A stretch of 18,256 bases of DNA from Agrocybe praecox (Eukaryota; Basidiomycota; Agaricomycetes; Agaricales; Agrocybaceae), in contig CAXHKQ010000300.1 in the NCBI GenBank assembly GCA_964017145.1, positions 1 to 18,256 of the forward strand, in the 5' to 3' direction. How positions within the stretch are numbered: position 1 is the stretch's first letter; each line of letters begins with the position of its first letter. Both the position numbers and the translations under genes were made by a program. Positions 8,952 through 17,669 of this stretch are shown here, in pieces. Under the pieces are notes generated by a model that did no database searches, was not told where the DNA came from, and worked only from the letters and a program-made list of their open reading frames with translations.

Positions 8952-9013
8952 CATCACATGGTTTGCAAATTTTGCACATTCTACGCCAGGCGAACGTCGT
9001 CTGTTGAGACGAC

Positions 9014-9427
9014 TATGCATTTATCACCGTGCGGATTGGCCCGCATGAACGAAAACGACACAAAAGCATAGGTTAGAACGAAATCTTATGAGGCTAAAAA
9101 AACACAGGCTTTATCTGTTAAGGTTGAAGCTATCGTGCGCGAAACACATTAACCCTAGGCCGCACGGTGCCACACATGCTGAGCAGAGAATGTTCGTAGT
9201 ATAGTTGGCGGCTGTCACCTGAGCATCAGTGAGTCGGATTCCAGTATATGCAATATTAATTGTCGCGATGTGCGCTTCACGCTGTGAGTTCAATGCTACG
9301 AAAACCAGCTGATTGAAATATAATTGAGATGTCTAGTCAGATTGAAGGAGACGCAAAATATACGCACACACATTAATTTGATTACCATCGCCGAGAGTGT
9401 ATTGATCTTCAATTATATATGTACATA
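9014..9427. other. Unassigned spacer
   Basis: I see no gene or repeat. Sixty-codon frames on the minus strand are unremarkable. Confidence 0.3.
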
Positions 9428-10307
9428 CAGGGTGGTCATTTAACCACCAAATTGTTGATCGTTTTTCCCGATAAAGACTGATATTTTCGGAAAACCAATA
9501 ATGCATTTCGCGTGACAAATATCCGATTTACGATATAGTTCGACTTGATTTTTTTAAGTCACAATGAATGGTCTTATTCGTTGTCTAAATTAGGCCGTGC
9601 ATCATCCGTATTTAGCATTGAATGTGGATTAGCAGTACTCGATTGCAATCCTGAGCAAAACATTCTCACGAATTATGTTGTGTTAGAATGTTGTTGTAGG
9701 AATTGGAGATATTGTTCAGCACTACATTTTCTAGAAATACATTTAAAGATATTGTCAACAAGTGGCGCAGGGCTGACCATCCGATATTATATTTAACAGA
9801 GGCACTAATTGATTTTTCCATAACGCTATTCTGCAAACAACCCTTAAGGTGCCTTCACACTTGTGAAAATTTGCGTTTGCAACATATTAACATAGACAAA
9901 TTTCACAAGTGTGAAGGCACAATTATTCTTTTTTTCTTCTGGCCAATTTAATGCTGATAAATCGCGTTACTAGAATGTAGTCTATTTGAGAACGTATTAT
10001 TTATGCATATATGCATCTGCGGAGATTCGAATCCAAGATAAACCAAAACTATTTCGTTTAAAATACTATTCGCTATCCATTTGCATCAAAAGATTCATTT
10101 CAGTTCAAGTTTTCCGTAAGTTAGAGTCCAATAAAATCTGCAATATCACAGAAAATAAGTAGTTAGGGTTTCTATTGTCTAGCCTAACCCTAAACCATAT
10201 TTGAACAAGATATTTGAAAAAAGGGAATCGGAAGGTGAGTTCTTCGTGTTAAACTCATAAACCATTGTAAAACATGGATTTTCTTTCGATTTTTGGCGAC
10301 CACCCTG
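9428..10307. mobile_element. Probable mariner-type relic, TA-flanked, no transposase frame left
   Basis: The left end reads TA then CAGGGTGGTC (from 9428); the right end reads GACCACCCTG then TA (to 10307). These 10-base inverted ends flanked by TA are typical of Tc1/mariner elements, many of which start CAGGGTG. The 880-bp spacing fits a slightly shortened mariner. The interior has no long frame and no recognisable D,D motif region, and it contains a 72-bp hairpin (9849-9920) and a palindrome atgcatatatgcat (10003-10016). Because the ends are short, chance pairing or two separate relics remain possible. Confidence 0.5.
9849..9920. repeat. 72-bp hairpin or micro-MITE
   Basis: gtgccttcacacttgtgaaa at 9849 and tttcacaagtgtgaaggcac ending at 9920 are inverted copies; the arms continue as (a)tttg and caaa, 24-25 bases each with a single-base bulge. 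The centre is about 23 bases. It looks like a very small inverted-repeat element inserted in the mariner-type relic. No clear target duplication is seen. Confidence 0.75.
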
Positions 10308-10309
10308 TA

Positions 10310-10777
10310 TATCGCATATGTTGGAACGAGTTATTCAAACTGGATGAGTACGCCAACTCGCGATCACGATCACGATCGCCATTCTGATGAGTATATCCGC
10401 CTCGGTCAGGTTTGGCGTTTGATTTCGGTATTCACACAGCATTTTGCTGGGCATGGACAAATAAACATGTTGTTTATTCTGTTTCTTTGCGTACGTATTT
10501 AGACGTCACGCCCCTCTCTGCATGGCTTCCACACGTATGCGCGCAAATTATCTAATTCTAAACGCAACCATCTTTTAGTCAGAAGCTCGAACGACAACAA
10601 AAAACCGCGAATACATTAGCATTAGCATTATGTGTGTTTTATCGGAATGTATAAGAATCGAGTCACGGTTGCGGATGTGCGCGCACGTCGGGTGAAAATC
10701 GTACGTCACAGAGCGGCTCGCGGCGGCTCCACCTCGAGATTTATACACACCTGTCCGCGCGCGCTTACATAATGTTA
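10310..10777. other. Unassigned spacer with a CpG-rich patch
   Basis: There is no gene. The stretch 10670-10765 is CpG-rich and includes cgtacgtcaca and a TATA-like ttatacac. AAG|GTGAGT at about 10233 and GCG|GTGAGT at about 10918 resemble splice donors, but no exon can be defined around either. Confidence 0.25.
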
Positions 10778-10797
10778 TGTGTGTGTGTGTGTGTGTG
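10778..10797. repeat. (TG)10 microsatellite
   Basis: Uninterrupted TG dinucleotides. The 87-codon frame beginning within it (10777-11040) has no recognisable content. Confidence 0.95.
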
Positions 10798-11220
10798 GAT
10801 GGTTGGATCAGTCGAATGGGCGAGGTAATACTCGTAAAATGGGAATCGTTACGGTCTCATTCCGATATAATTACGTACGTGACTGTCGACTGTCGTGGCA
10901 TATTGTTATGGACTCGCGGTGAGTTCTCAGCGGATGCAAATGCATCTTGTGTGCTAGTGTGCGTGCATCAAAGTGTGCCCAATACAATGGGGCACTTAGA
11001 ATTAGTAGCAACGGCAACGACACTGCAGCGATATCGTTGATCTATAATTGTAGATCATTGGTGTCGATTAACATGCACACCTGAGTGTAGTACTACATGG
11101 GCTGATAAGTATCGGGAGAAATAGGGAAGAAACATCATTTTTGCAGAAAGCAAGATGTATTGTAGAGTCATAGTCCTCTTTCAGCCATCCAAACAAAATC
11201 TTATACTCGTACTGTCATTA

Positions 11221-11274
11221 GTTACAATAAAGGCAATATGTTATAACGGTATAACATATTGCCTTTATTGTAAC
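11221..11274. repeat. Perfect 25-bp hairpin with 4-base loop
   Basis: Arms 11221-11245 and 11250-11274 are exact reverse complements around the loop acgg; the arms begin gttacaataaaggc and end gcctttattgtaac. In copy 1 of the same transposon only one diverged arm is seen (about 4456-4476), so the palindrome appears to be private to this copy and recent. Confidence 0.95.
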
Positions 11275-11341
11275 ACGCGGTTTGACATATCTCAACATAC
11301 ATCTAAACTCCCTATAACACGGTAGATACGATCCTGAGGAA

Positions 11342-12091
11342 ACCGTGTTCTAGCAAAACCGTGTTCTAAAAGACAAGGAGCCATATAAAAACATGGGATA
11401 TGTTCCAAGCTGAAAAAGCAGACCCAAGAAACCCTAACTGCTTCGTTCATGGTGTAATTAAATTAATAAAGTGTTTTATTGCACATTTCTTGTTAATTTA
11501 ATCCATTATGATCAATGTTTGATATTTTTGAAGCACTGGGCCGTATTCACGGTTTTATTTCATAATATTGTATTGTAAGTTACAATGTTGTTCCGACTAT
11601 CCGTACGCGTAAGATAAAGAAAGAGTGATAGCATGGATGCCAATAACAAGCTATGAGCATGTTCGTTCTTTCTCATGCTATTTTTTTGATTGAACAAGCT
11701 CCAAACAAATGCACCTCAAACCAGCTTATAATTTTTTTATTAGGCGGGCAAGCTCACACCTTGTTATTGACATCCATGCAATCGCCTTTCTCTTTCCCAC
11801 GCGTACCGGTAGTCGGAGAAACATTGTAACTTACAATATTATTAAATAAAACCGTGAATAGGGCCCACTATTGTTGAGTTATTCTTCTTCCAGCATCATG
11901 AAAAATGCTCAAACAAATCGAAATTGTCGAACACAAATTTTCTTTTTCTTTTAACATGAAAATCGACGGAAAAACGATGAAAACATGAGAAAAAACCGTG
12001 TTCTAAAAGTTTCACCGTGTTATACAAGGTTTCGGGGACTTTTCCTAGACCGTGTTCTAAAAAACCGTGTACTAAAAGACCGTGTTATAGG
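11342..12091 (+). repeat. Array of ACCGTGTTCTAAAA-type motifs
   Basis: Copies start at 11342, 11358, 11995, 12014, 12049, 12064 and 12079, all in the same orientation, with an inverted copy in the left end at 11311-11323. Four of the spacings are 15-19 bases. Repeated subterminal words are typical transposase binding sites, but same-direction placement at both ends is uncommon. Confidence 0.8.
11538..11866. mobile_element. 329-bp MITE with GGGCC ends and ACT duplication
   Basis: It begins GGGCCGTATTCACGG at 11538 and ends CCGTGAATAGGGCCC at 11866, with ACT on both sides (11535-11537 and 11867-11869). The inverted arms extend about 115 bases, including ttgtaagttacaatgtt, gtacgcgt, gcatggatg and caataacaag in matching order, with scattered changes. 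A 3-base duplication and GGG/GGC ends suggest PIF/Harbinger-type MITEs, though the usual target there is TWA rather than ACT. It is the innermost of three nested elements. Confidence 0.85.
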
Positions 12092-12703
12092 AGGTTTAGG
12101 TGTATAGTGAAGATGGTATTTAATGTCTTATTAAAGCATTGATTTCTGATAGGTAGAAGGGCCACTGGAGCTAAAACATGTCTTAATAAATTGTAATCGG
12201 GGTCTGCCCTATCCGAAATTGAATTTGGCAATTTTGTAAACTATTCTGTACCTCCCATTTGGGCACCGAAGACGATGCGAGCAGTCGACGCCTGAATTTT
12301 GCAGTTCCTGACGAAAACATCAATAAGTCAACCAAATAATTTCGGGAAACGGAAAGAGTGTGAAAGAGTGAGGTTAAATACAAAAAAATGTATACATATC
12401 GTGTATACGTTTTTGGGCATACGAGAGCTCTTTGCCGAAAAAAAACCCAACAATTTACCAAATCGACCAAAAAACCGTAATCATTGAATTGTGATCTCAT
12501 TTGTGCGTATTTGCGTGTTTTTGGCACTCGCAACTATTTATCATTTCCCAAATGAAAATTGTAGCTCCGAGAAAAAGAGCATTTTGCAATGGTTAGCGAA
12601 GAATACATTTAAAGAGTAGAATTAAACTACGTTAAAAATTAGAAAAATATCATCTAACTTGTTGGTCCTTCTCTATTTTTCCCGATTCTTATCAGCCCAT
12701 GTA

Positions 12704-13813
12704 GTATATCCGACTAGTCCTACAAGTATATGCCACATTCGAGCAACAGTGCCTCCGTGTGTGCGTGTGTGTGTGTGTGCTAGAATGCACATACTCGCTA
12801 GCATTTGATAGTTTATGAATGTTACATTGACTCGGAACGCGTGCTCTGCCGCCGACGCCGCCGCCGCCGCCGTCGCTCGCGTGCCATAAATGCAGTGAGT
12901 TGGATGCGCGCATGTGTGCCAGACACATGACTGGATGCGTCGTCGGTCGTCGCATTTGATATGTGCCGCTGCTGTTCTCTGAAGCAGCAACACATGTCAG
13001 CAACCCTGAAACATTTACTCTATGCATTTGATTTGCGCCCGATGCGTAATGCTATTTTAATCGAAGTGACACGAATCCGTGCAAATGATAATAATGATTA
13101 TATACAGCTGACGAAGTGGATAGAGAATATTCCACGGATTGGAAATCGAGCATAACAAATATCGACGTGTAACCTCGTCGTAGAATTCCATGATGCGAAA
13201 GCTGTTCGCAGGTACATGACATGATAATTAGTTTACGCATGAAGCTGACCCGATATAAAATGAAACATGTACACTATGTGCTTAATATTGTAATATGAGA
13301 ATTGATTCTGAACGAGACGATGCTTGGCGCTATGACCTCTTGTTAACAACCAATCGCCCAGCAGGCACGGCACGATTTTAATTTGAGGCACCTGAAGACA
13401 AGCTACATAAATATCTCGCATCTTCTTTTGGAGACAGCATCTTTGACGTCTTTATGAGAACAACATATATCCAACTGATGCATTAAAATTAATTCTATTT
13501 TGTACAATTTATTTTCACAAGTTTTGATTTGGATATAATGTTGTTTTTGCTATGAAGACGGTCAATTGATAGGGTACGATTGGGCAAGGTTTGCCTAAAA
13601 ATTCAACGAGCTCACACGTCTGCAATTTTCAACGAACGCATGAGGTCTATTCTTGAATCTATTCTCGAAAAACCAAGATCAAATATATTTTTTATGCTCA
13701 TTCAAACGAAAAAAAACGTTGGAAACCAAGAAATATAATAATGGATCATGTTTTCTATATCATCTAGTTGCGCGTATGCTATAGATTGCGATAACAAATT
13801 TTCATATGATACT
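12704..13813. other. Gene-free region with GT and GCC low-complexity DNA
   Basis: A GT run lies at 12756-12779 and a GCC-type run at 12848-12874 within a short CpG-rich patch. The two overlapping minus-strand frames here (12673-13027) encode repeat-derived His/Thr and Ala/Gly runs and start within a transposon end, so I do not accept them. From 12990 to 13813 the DNA is AT-rich and I see nothing in it. Confidence 0.4.
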
Positions 13814-13815
13814 TA

Positions 13816-14914
13816 CATGGGCTGATAGTATCGGGAGAAGATAGCCTTAAATCAGCGGTCCTATAACATCTCGATCAGAGGTAAAAAAGTATTCGACGCT
13901 AACGCTTGCAAGATCCTTATTTTTCACGATTTATACTGTTTCATTATTTCCCTGGAAATATAGATATGTCGCCGAGGGCCGAATACGCATGAAACCATAG
14001 ATGGGACCACAATTCATATCCCAATTCATTGATTATGTTTTTTGTCGATTTGGTCGATTGTGATTTTTATGCGTTTTTGCGGCACCCTCTTCGCAAAGAG
14101 CTTTCGTATATCCAAAAACATATGCACGATTTTTATATTTTTTTTTATATAACCTCAGGGTATCAGCAATCTCCTGACTTTATCCTTTCCGAATTCCGAA
14201 ATTATTTGGTGGACTTATTGCTGTTTTCCTCCGGAACTGCCAAATATAGGTGTCCACTGCGCGCATCGTCTTCGGTGCCCAAATAAAAGGAACAGAATAG
14301 TTTACAAAATTGCCAAATTTAATTTCGGCTGGGGCAGACTCAGATAACAATTTCTCAAGAAATGTTTTCGCTCCAGCGGCCCTTCTACCTCAGTAAGACT
14401 TCTACTACCTTCTTCTTCATATGTTTGGATATCCTAACATGAGGTGAAGAAAGTATTTAAAGTCTTATTAAATTGTAATCCGGGATCTGCACTAGCCGAA
14501 ATTAAATTTGGCAATTTTGTAAACTATTCTGTACCTTCCATTTGGGCACCGAAGACGATGCGCGCAGTCGACGTCTGAATTTAGCATCGACCAAATCGAC
14601 CAAAAACCCGTAAGCAATGATTTGGGCTATGAATTGTGGTCCCATCTATGGTTTTATGTGTATTTGTCCCTCAGCGACTATTTTTTATTTCCAAAATGAA
14701 AATGGTAGCTGCAGGGGAAGAATGAGGCAATATAATCGAAAAAAAGAGCATTTTGCAAGGGTTAGCGACGAATACTTTTTGAAGGTGATCGAGATGTTGT
14801 ACGACCGCTGATTTAAAGCTATCGAGCTATAATGGAATTTTGTAGAGGAATACACAAACAATTCATCAACAATGTTGGTCCTTCCCTATTTCTCCCGATA
14901 CTTATCAGCCCATG
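13816..14914. mobile_element. CATGGG-family copy 3, giant fold-back of two right arms
   Basis: The left terminus TA-CATGGGCTGATAGTATCGGG (13816) and right terminus ...CTTATCAGCCCATG-TA (14914) are inverted. Unlike copy 2, both halves carry the same right-arm sequence: ggtgcccaaat at about 14274 answers atttgggcacc at about 14538, ggcaattttgtaaactattctg answers its inverse at about 14300, and catagatgggaccacaattcat (about 13997) answers atgaattgtggtcccatctatg (about 14629). Arms are roughly 480-550 bp around a centre near 14380-14450. Moderate divergence and indels between arms indicate that the palindrome is not very recent. The 85-codon frame 14029-14286 lies in the left arm and is not a credible gene. 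Confidence 0.85.
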
Positions 14915-14916
14915 TA

Positions 14917-15021
14917 GTATAAGATTTTGTTTGGCTTGCTGAAAGATGATTATGATCAACAATAAATGTTGTCTTCATCAAACATCTTCATCCTATTTCT
15001 CCCGATACTTTTCAGCCCATG
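14917..15021 (-). mobile_element. CATGGG-family copy 4, isolated left end
   Basis: Read on the minus strand from 15021 it begins CATGGGCTGAAAAGTATCGG and continues through ctttcagcaagccaaacaaa to tcttatac, matching the left end of copy 2 (11096-11212) with changes. It stops where copy 3's right flank begins. Only about 105 bases of the element remain. Its contact with the end of copy 3 suggests insertion of one family member into or beside another, followed by loss. Confidence 0.75.
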
Positions 15022-15074
15022 TAGTATTTTAAAATATCCACGATGGAGGATTTTTTCCCCTTTTTTTCACTGAT

Positions 15075-15326
15075 AAGGATCGTTCACAATTTCATTATCT
15101 TCCGATTAAGTATTCACACATTGCTCTAACTTATTCCAGTATAAAGTTACGGTCTCTAAACCAAACACAAAATTCGAACATATTGAATGGAGACAAATGA
15201 ATTATTCCACTCGCCATACAAAATATTATAATTTCGAGAGTTGTGGGGCTCAACTTCTCACTGGAGTGACTTAGAGCTATTTGTGTATACTCAATCGAAA
15301 GATAATGAAATTGTGCATAAATCCTT
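15075..15326. repeat. Internal inverted repeat of copy B
   Basis: aaggatcgttcacaatttca at 15075 answers tgaaattgtgcataaatcctt at its right end (15326); attatcttccgatt answers aatcgaaagataat, and gctctaacttattccagt answers actggagtgacttagagc. Arms are about 70-75 bases and the centre about 100 bases. Copy A shows only the right-hand version clearly. Confidence 0.8.
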
Positions 15327-15390
15327 TTCATTGAAAAAAAACGCGCTAACGATACAATAGAATGATGTTGAATCAACAAAACTGCATCAT
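15075..15390 (-). mobile_element. A/B dispersed family, copy B
   Basis: Its reverse complement aligns with 6631-6975 in several blocks, from gatgcagttttgtt at 15390 to the end near 15075. It is shorter in its first part and has extra sequence between the blocks. A large internal inverted repeat (15075-15326) makes up most of it. The 82-codon minus-strand frame corresponds in part to one in copy A but shows no sign of conserved coding. Confidence 0.75.
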
Positions 15391-15431
15391 TTAAATAGAG
15401 AAGATTTCATCAATGTTTCAAATTATTATTA

Positions 15432-15477
15432 TTGAGCTGGAGTAGTTCTACTTCTTGAGCTAGGGTAGTACTACTTT
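15432..15477. repeat. 23-bp imperfect tandem duplication
   Basis: ttgagctggagtagttctac and ttgagctagggtagtactac begin two adjacent 23-base units with about four differences. The second contains the palindrome gtagtactac. From 15478 to about 15900 I see no further feature. Confidence 0.7.
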
Positions 15478-15899
15478 ATGATACTTTGCATCTCACTAAC
15501 GCTACTGATGTAATACGCGTATGATGTCGGTTGTCGGTCTAATGGTCCGAATTGTCACCCTCTCAAGTCTCATACTACGACGGATAAATTAATAACACCT
15601 GTTTCTCGCCACCAGCGAATACACACACCTCAACCGACAGCGACATCTAGCACAATGGGATCGAAACTGAAACATTCACACACCTGTAACTTACCTGTTG
15701 TTCTGCATTTCGAGTCCGCTTCTGGTTGACGATCGCGTTGGAACATTTAACTATTCATAGTTGACCAACTAAACATTTGAAAGATCATGTTTTCATACAA
15801 ATGTTATGATTGTGTAAAATCCGTTGGGCTACGTTCGCATAACTAATTCCAATTCAGCATATTCAAATACCACTCTACAACACTCGCATCAACACACAA

Positions 15900-16200
15900 C
15901 ACACTCCAGCGAGCTACCTTGCTCGTCGGAACAGGTGAGAGCGAAGAGAGTACACTCAGCAGCACATAGTTAATGCGCGTTCGTTCGATCAAACTCAAAC
16001 TCGCGAGCGCCACGCGCCGATCTCCGCCGATAAAATATACGTAGTATGCATTTGTGACTCTTTCGAAAGTCGCCGAGCACCGCGCACCGCACACACAATT
16101 GTTTCACCGCTCGCCGTTGCGGTTCAGTCTCGCGCTGCGGATCGTCGTCAGAACATCTCGTGTCGCGTCTCGCGTCTCAGCACCTCACACGTACATACAA
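15900..16200 (+). promoter_or_regulatory. CpG-rich island with candidate initiator/DPE core promoter
   Basis: The region is rich in CG with gcgcgttcgttcgatc-type words. At 16124-16129 is TCAGTC, matching the arthropod initiator; taking its A (16126) as +1, positions +28 to +33 (16153-16158) read ACATCT, which fits the degenerate DPE pattern DSWYVY at the required spacing. There is no TATA box 30 bases upstream, as expected for a DPE promoter. No first exon with a recognisable protein follows, so a 5' untranslated exon or non-coding transcript would have to be assumed. Confidence 0.3.
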
Positions 16201-16428
16201 ACAACTACACATATAGCAATCGATAGCGTTTACAATCGAACGGTGTGTATGATTGTTATCCGCACAGCAAGTTGAATTAATTATATTGTATCACATGCAC
16301 AGGCCTTAGGCATTGCAAAAACAGTGTGAGATAGCAGTCGTTGCATTCAGAATCACGCTTCTGTGCATATGACTATTTTTTTATTGGGCGTGTCGTGTAA
16401 ATACACAGAGACCAGTGAGTGTGTGAGA

Positions 16429-16431
<3 letters not shown>

Positions 16432-16475
<44 letters not shown>
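16432..16475. repeat. (TG)22 microsatellite
   Basis: Forty-four bases of uninterrupted TG, followed by interrupted TG/CG runs to about 16495. It explains the Cys/Val and Thr/His repeat frames of 90-157 codons on both strands (16363-16846), which are not genes. Confidence 0.97.
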
Positions 16476-16480
<5 letters not shown>

Positions 16481-16917
16481 GTGTGCGTGCGTGCTTGTCG
16501 GTATGTGCGTCGATTTACCTGTTGGAGTGTATCCAATTTGATGCGCGTGTGTGTTCGTTTCGGAGTGCGGCGTGTGCTCTTGGAGCTTGGAGCATATGTA
16601 GTATGCGCGCGCATAGAATGTTTGATCAGTTGTGTGTTGTGTGGAGCCCGTTCGGATCGAAATCGGGTAGCGCGAGTGGAAATTCGGTCGGTCGCACAAA
16701 TACGACCCGGCATTTAAAGTTTGAATACTCATATGGAAGAGAATGAGATTGTGCACAAATAACACCACCCGACACCAACAAAATATGACATTTCTAATGT
16801 GTTTTGAGCTCCTAAAAACGAGAATCATAATAATTTTGTTTTCCACGGATTAGTTTTTGTTTTTGTGATTTTTCCAACTTGTTTGTGTAGTTGTTATGAA
16901 TAATATTTCGGGTTGGT

Positions 16918-16969
16918 TCGAAAACATAAAACTGCATCTTTGGTATATGATGCAGTTTTATGTTTTCGA
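16918..16969. repeat. Perfect 21-bp hairpin, 10-base loop
   Basis: Arms 16918-16938 and 16949-16969 are exact inverses (cgaaaacataaaactgcat and atgcagttttatgttttcg within them) around tttggtatat. The right arm is also the start of the adjacent 38-bp tandem repeat. The word gatgcagtttt matches the outer end of copies A and B of the dispersed family, so this may be a derived end of that family. Confidence 0.9.
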
Positions 16970-17026
16970 CCCAGAAAGACAATTCAGTTGCAGTTTTATG
17001 TTTTCGACACAGAAAGACAATTCAAA
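16951..17026. repeat. 38-bp tandem duplication
   Basis: Units 16951-16988 and 16989-17026 both start tgcagttttatgttttcgac and continue c/acagaaagacaattca, with differences only at one internal base and the last few bases. High identity indicates a recent duplication. Confidence 0.9.
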
Positions 17027-17669
17027 AACCTTTATTTTATTATCATATACTGTATGTCTATTGATCCCAAATCACGAGTTATTCGGGAGAGTTTTTCATG
17101 CAAAAAAAAATCAACTAACAAAATATTTAAAAAATATGAAGATGCAATATACTTGGTCTAATGCCTAACTGACCAAATAACCATTTAAATCATACAAATG
17201 ACAAATTCAACTTGCTATAACTTTCTATTGACATGCCGTTAACGGTCCCCAAAGTGTTCCAGACATGATCGTACACGTGTGCATCGGATCGTCAATTTAT
17301 TCGTTTAATATGACAGTATTTGTGTCCTTGTTTCTATGAAAATATCGATAGGGCTCGATAAGGCACCTTGATAACATGTCAAGATACAACAACATTCTAA
17401 AGATCGGGTCGTAGGCACAGTCAACTAAGACCTATATTATCACAAAAGAGTACAGAATATTGGTGAAGAGCACATCTTGGATAGCCATCGGAGTTGCACT
17501 TGTGAAAGACGTCGTAAAAATGCTCTAAGCAACGTGTCCCATCTCAAATGTGTCGATTTCGTACTGTCCCATTTTATTTGTGCCAAACAAGGGTTGATAA
17601 AGTGGACCTGAAGTTCGACATGTAGTCATTTCTGGTCGGCATAATGTTCACAAAATTTAAGGCTGATAA
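17027..17669. other. Unassigned AT-rich region
   Basis: No gene is seen. tgtcccatctcaaatgtg and tgtcccattttatttgtg at about 17537 and 17566 form a weak local duplication. Confidence 0.3.

Larger units (their letters stand above)
11300..12102. mobile_element. 803-bp TA-flanked MITE with repeated ACCGTGTT motifs
   Basis: Ends are CATCTAAACTCCCTATAACACGG at the left (11300 onward, read in part) and its near-inverse CCGTGTTATAGGAGG...TTAGGTG at the right (to 12102), each bordered by TA. The inverted ends cover about 24 bases with few differences. Subterminal copies of ACCGTGTTCTAAAA occur on both sides. TA duplication and this type of end suggest a Tc1/mariner or pogo-like non-autonomous element. 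It interrupts copy 2 of the CATGGG family and is itself split by the 329-bp MITE at 11538. No transposase frame remains. Confidence 0.85.
11096..12701 (+). mobile_element. CATGGG-family DNA transposon, copy 2, interrupted by two nested insertions
   Basis: The left end is TA then CATGGGCTGATAAGTATCGG (from 11096); the right end is the inverse, ATCAGCCCATG then TA, ending at 12701. The terminal inverted repeats span about 33 bases. TA flanks suggest the Tc1/mariner superfamily. Removing the 803-bp insertion at 11300-12102 and one TA leaves an element of about 800 bp, and rejoining the flanks restores an alignment with copy 1 near 4460-4560. The right arm (12130-12701) is shared with copies 1 and 3. 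There is no transposase frame, so it is non-autonomous. The minus-strand 116-codon frame 12183-12533 lies in this arm and is not supported as a gene. Confidence 0.85.

Noticed and set aside
10018..10036. gattcgaatcc resembling a tRNA T-loop
   Set aside because: The flanking bases do not pair as a T-stem, and no anticodon or acceptor arm fits.
10150..10200. TTAGGG-like words (gttagggttt and ctaaccctaaacc) hinting at telomere repeat DNA
   Set aside because: Only isolated words facing each other, not an array; the usual insect telomere repeat is TTAGG.
12183..12533. Shared peptide FRNYLVDLL-x-FSSGTAK...ASSSVPK in frames of three CATGGG-family copies (4610-4816, 12183-12533, 14029-14286), suggesting a conserved coding exon
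   Set aside because: Comparing codons by eye, differences between copies fall at first and second positions at least as often as at third ones, and one copy has a stop just after VPK. The shared peptide follows from shared repeat DNA.
12673..13027. Two overlapping minus-strand frames with Ala, Gly and His/Thr runs
   Set aside because: They are made of GCC and GT repeats and begin in a transposon end; no domain is recognisable.
16363..16846. Cys/Val and Thr/His repeat frames of 94-157 codons on both strands
   Set aside because: They are translations of the (TG)22 microsatellite.
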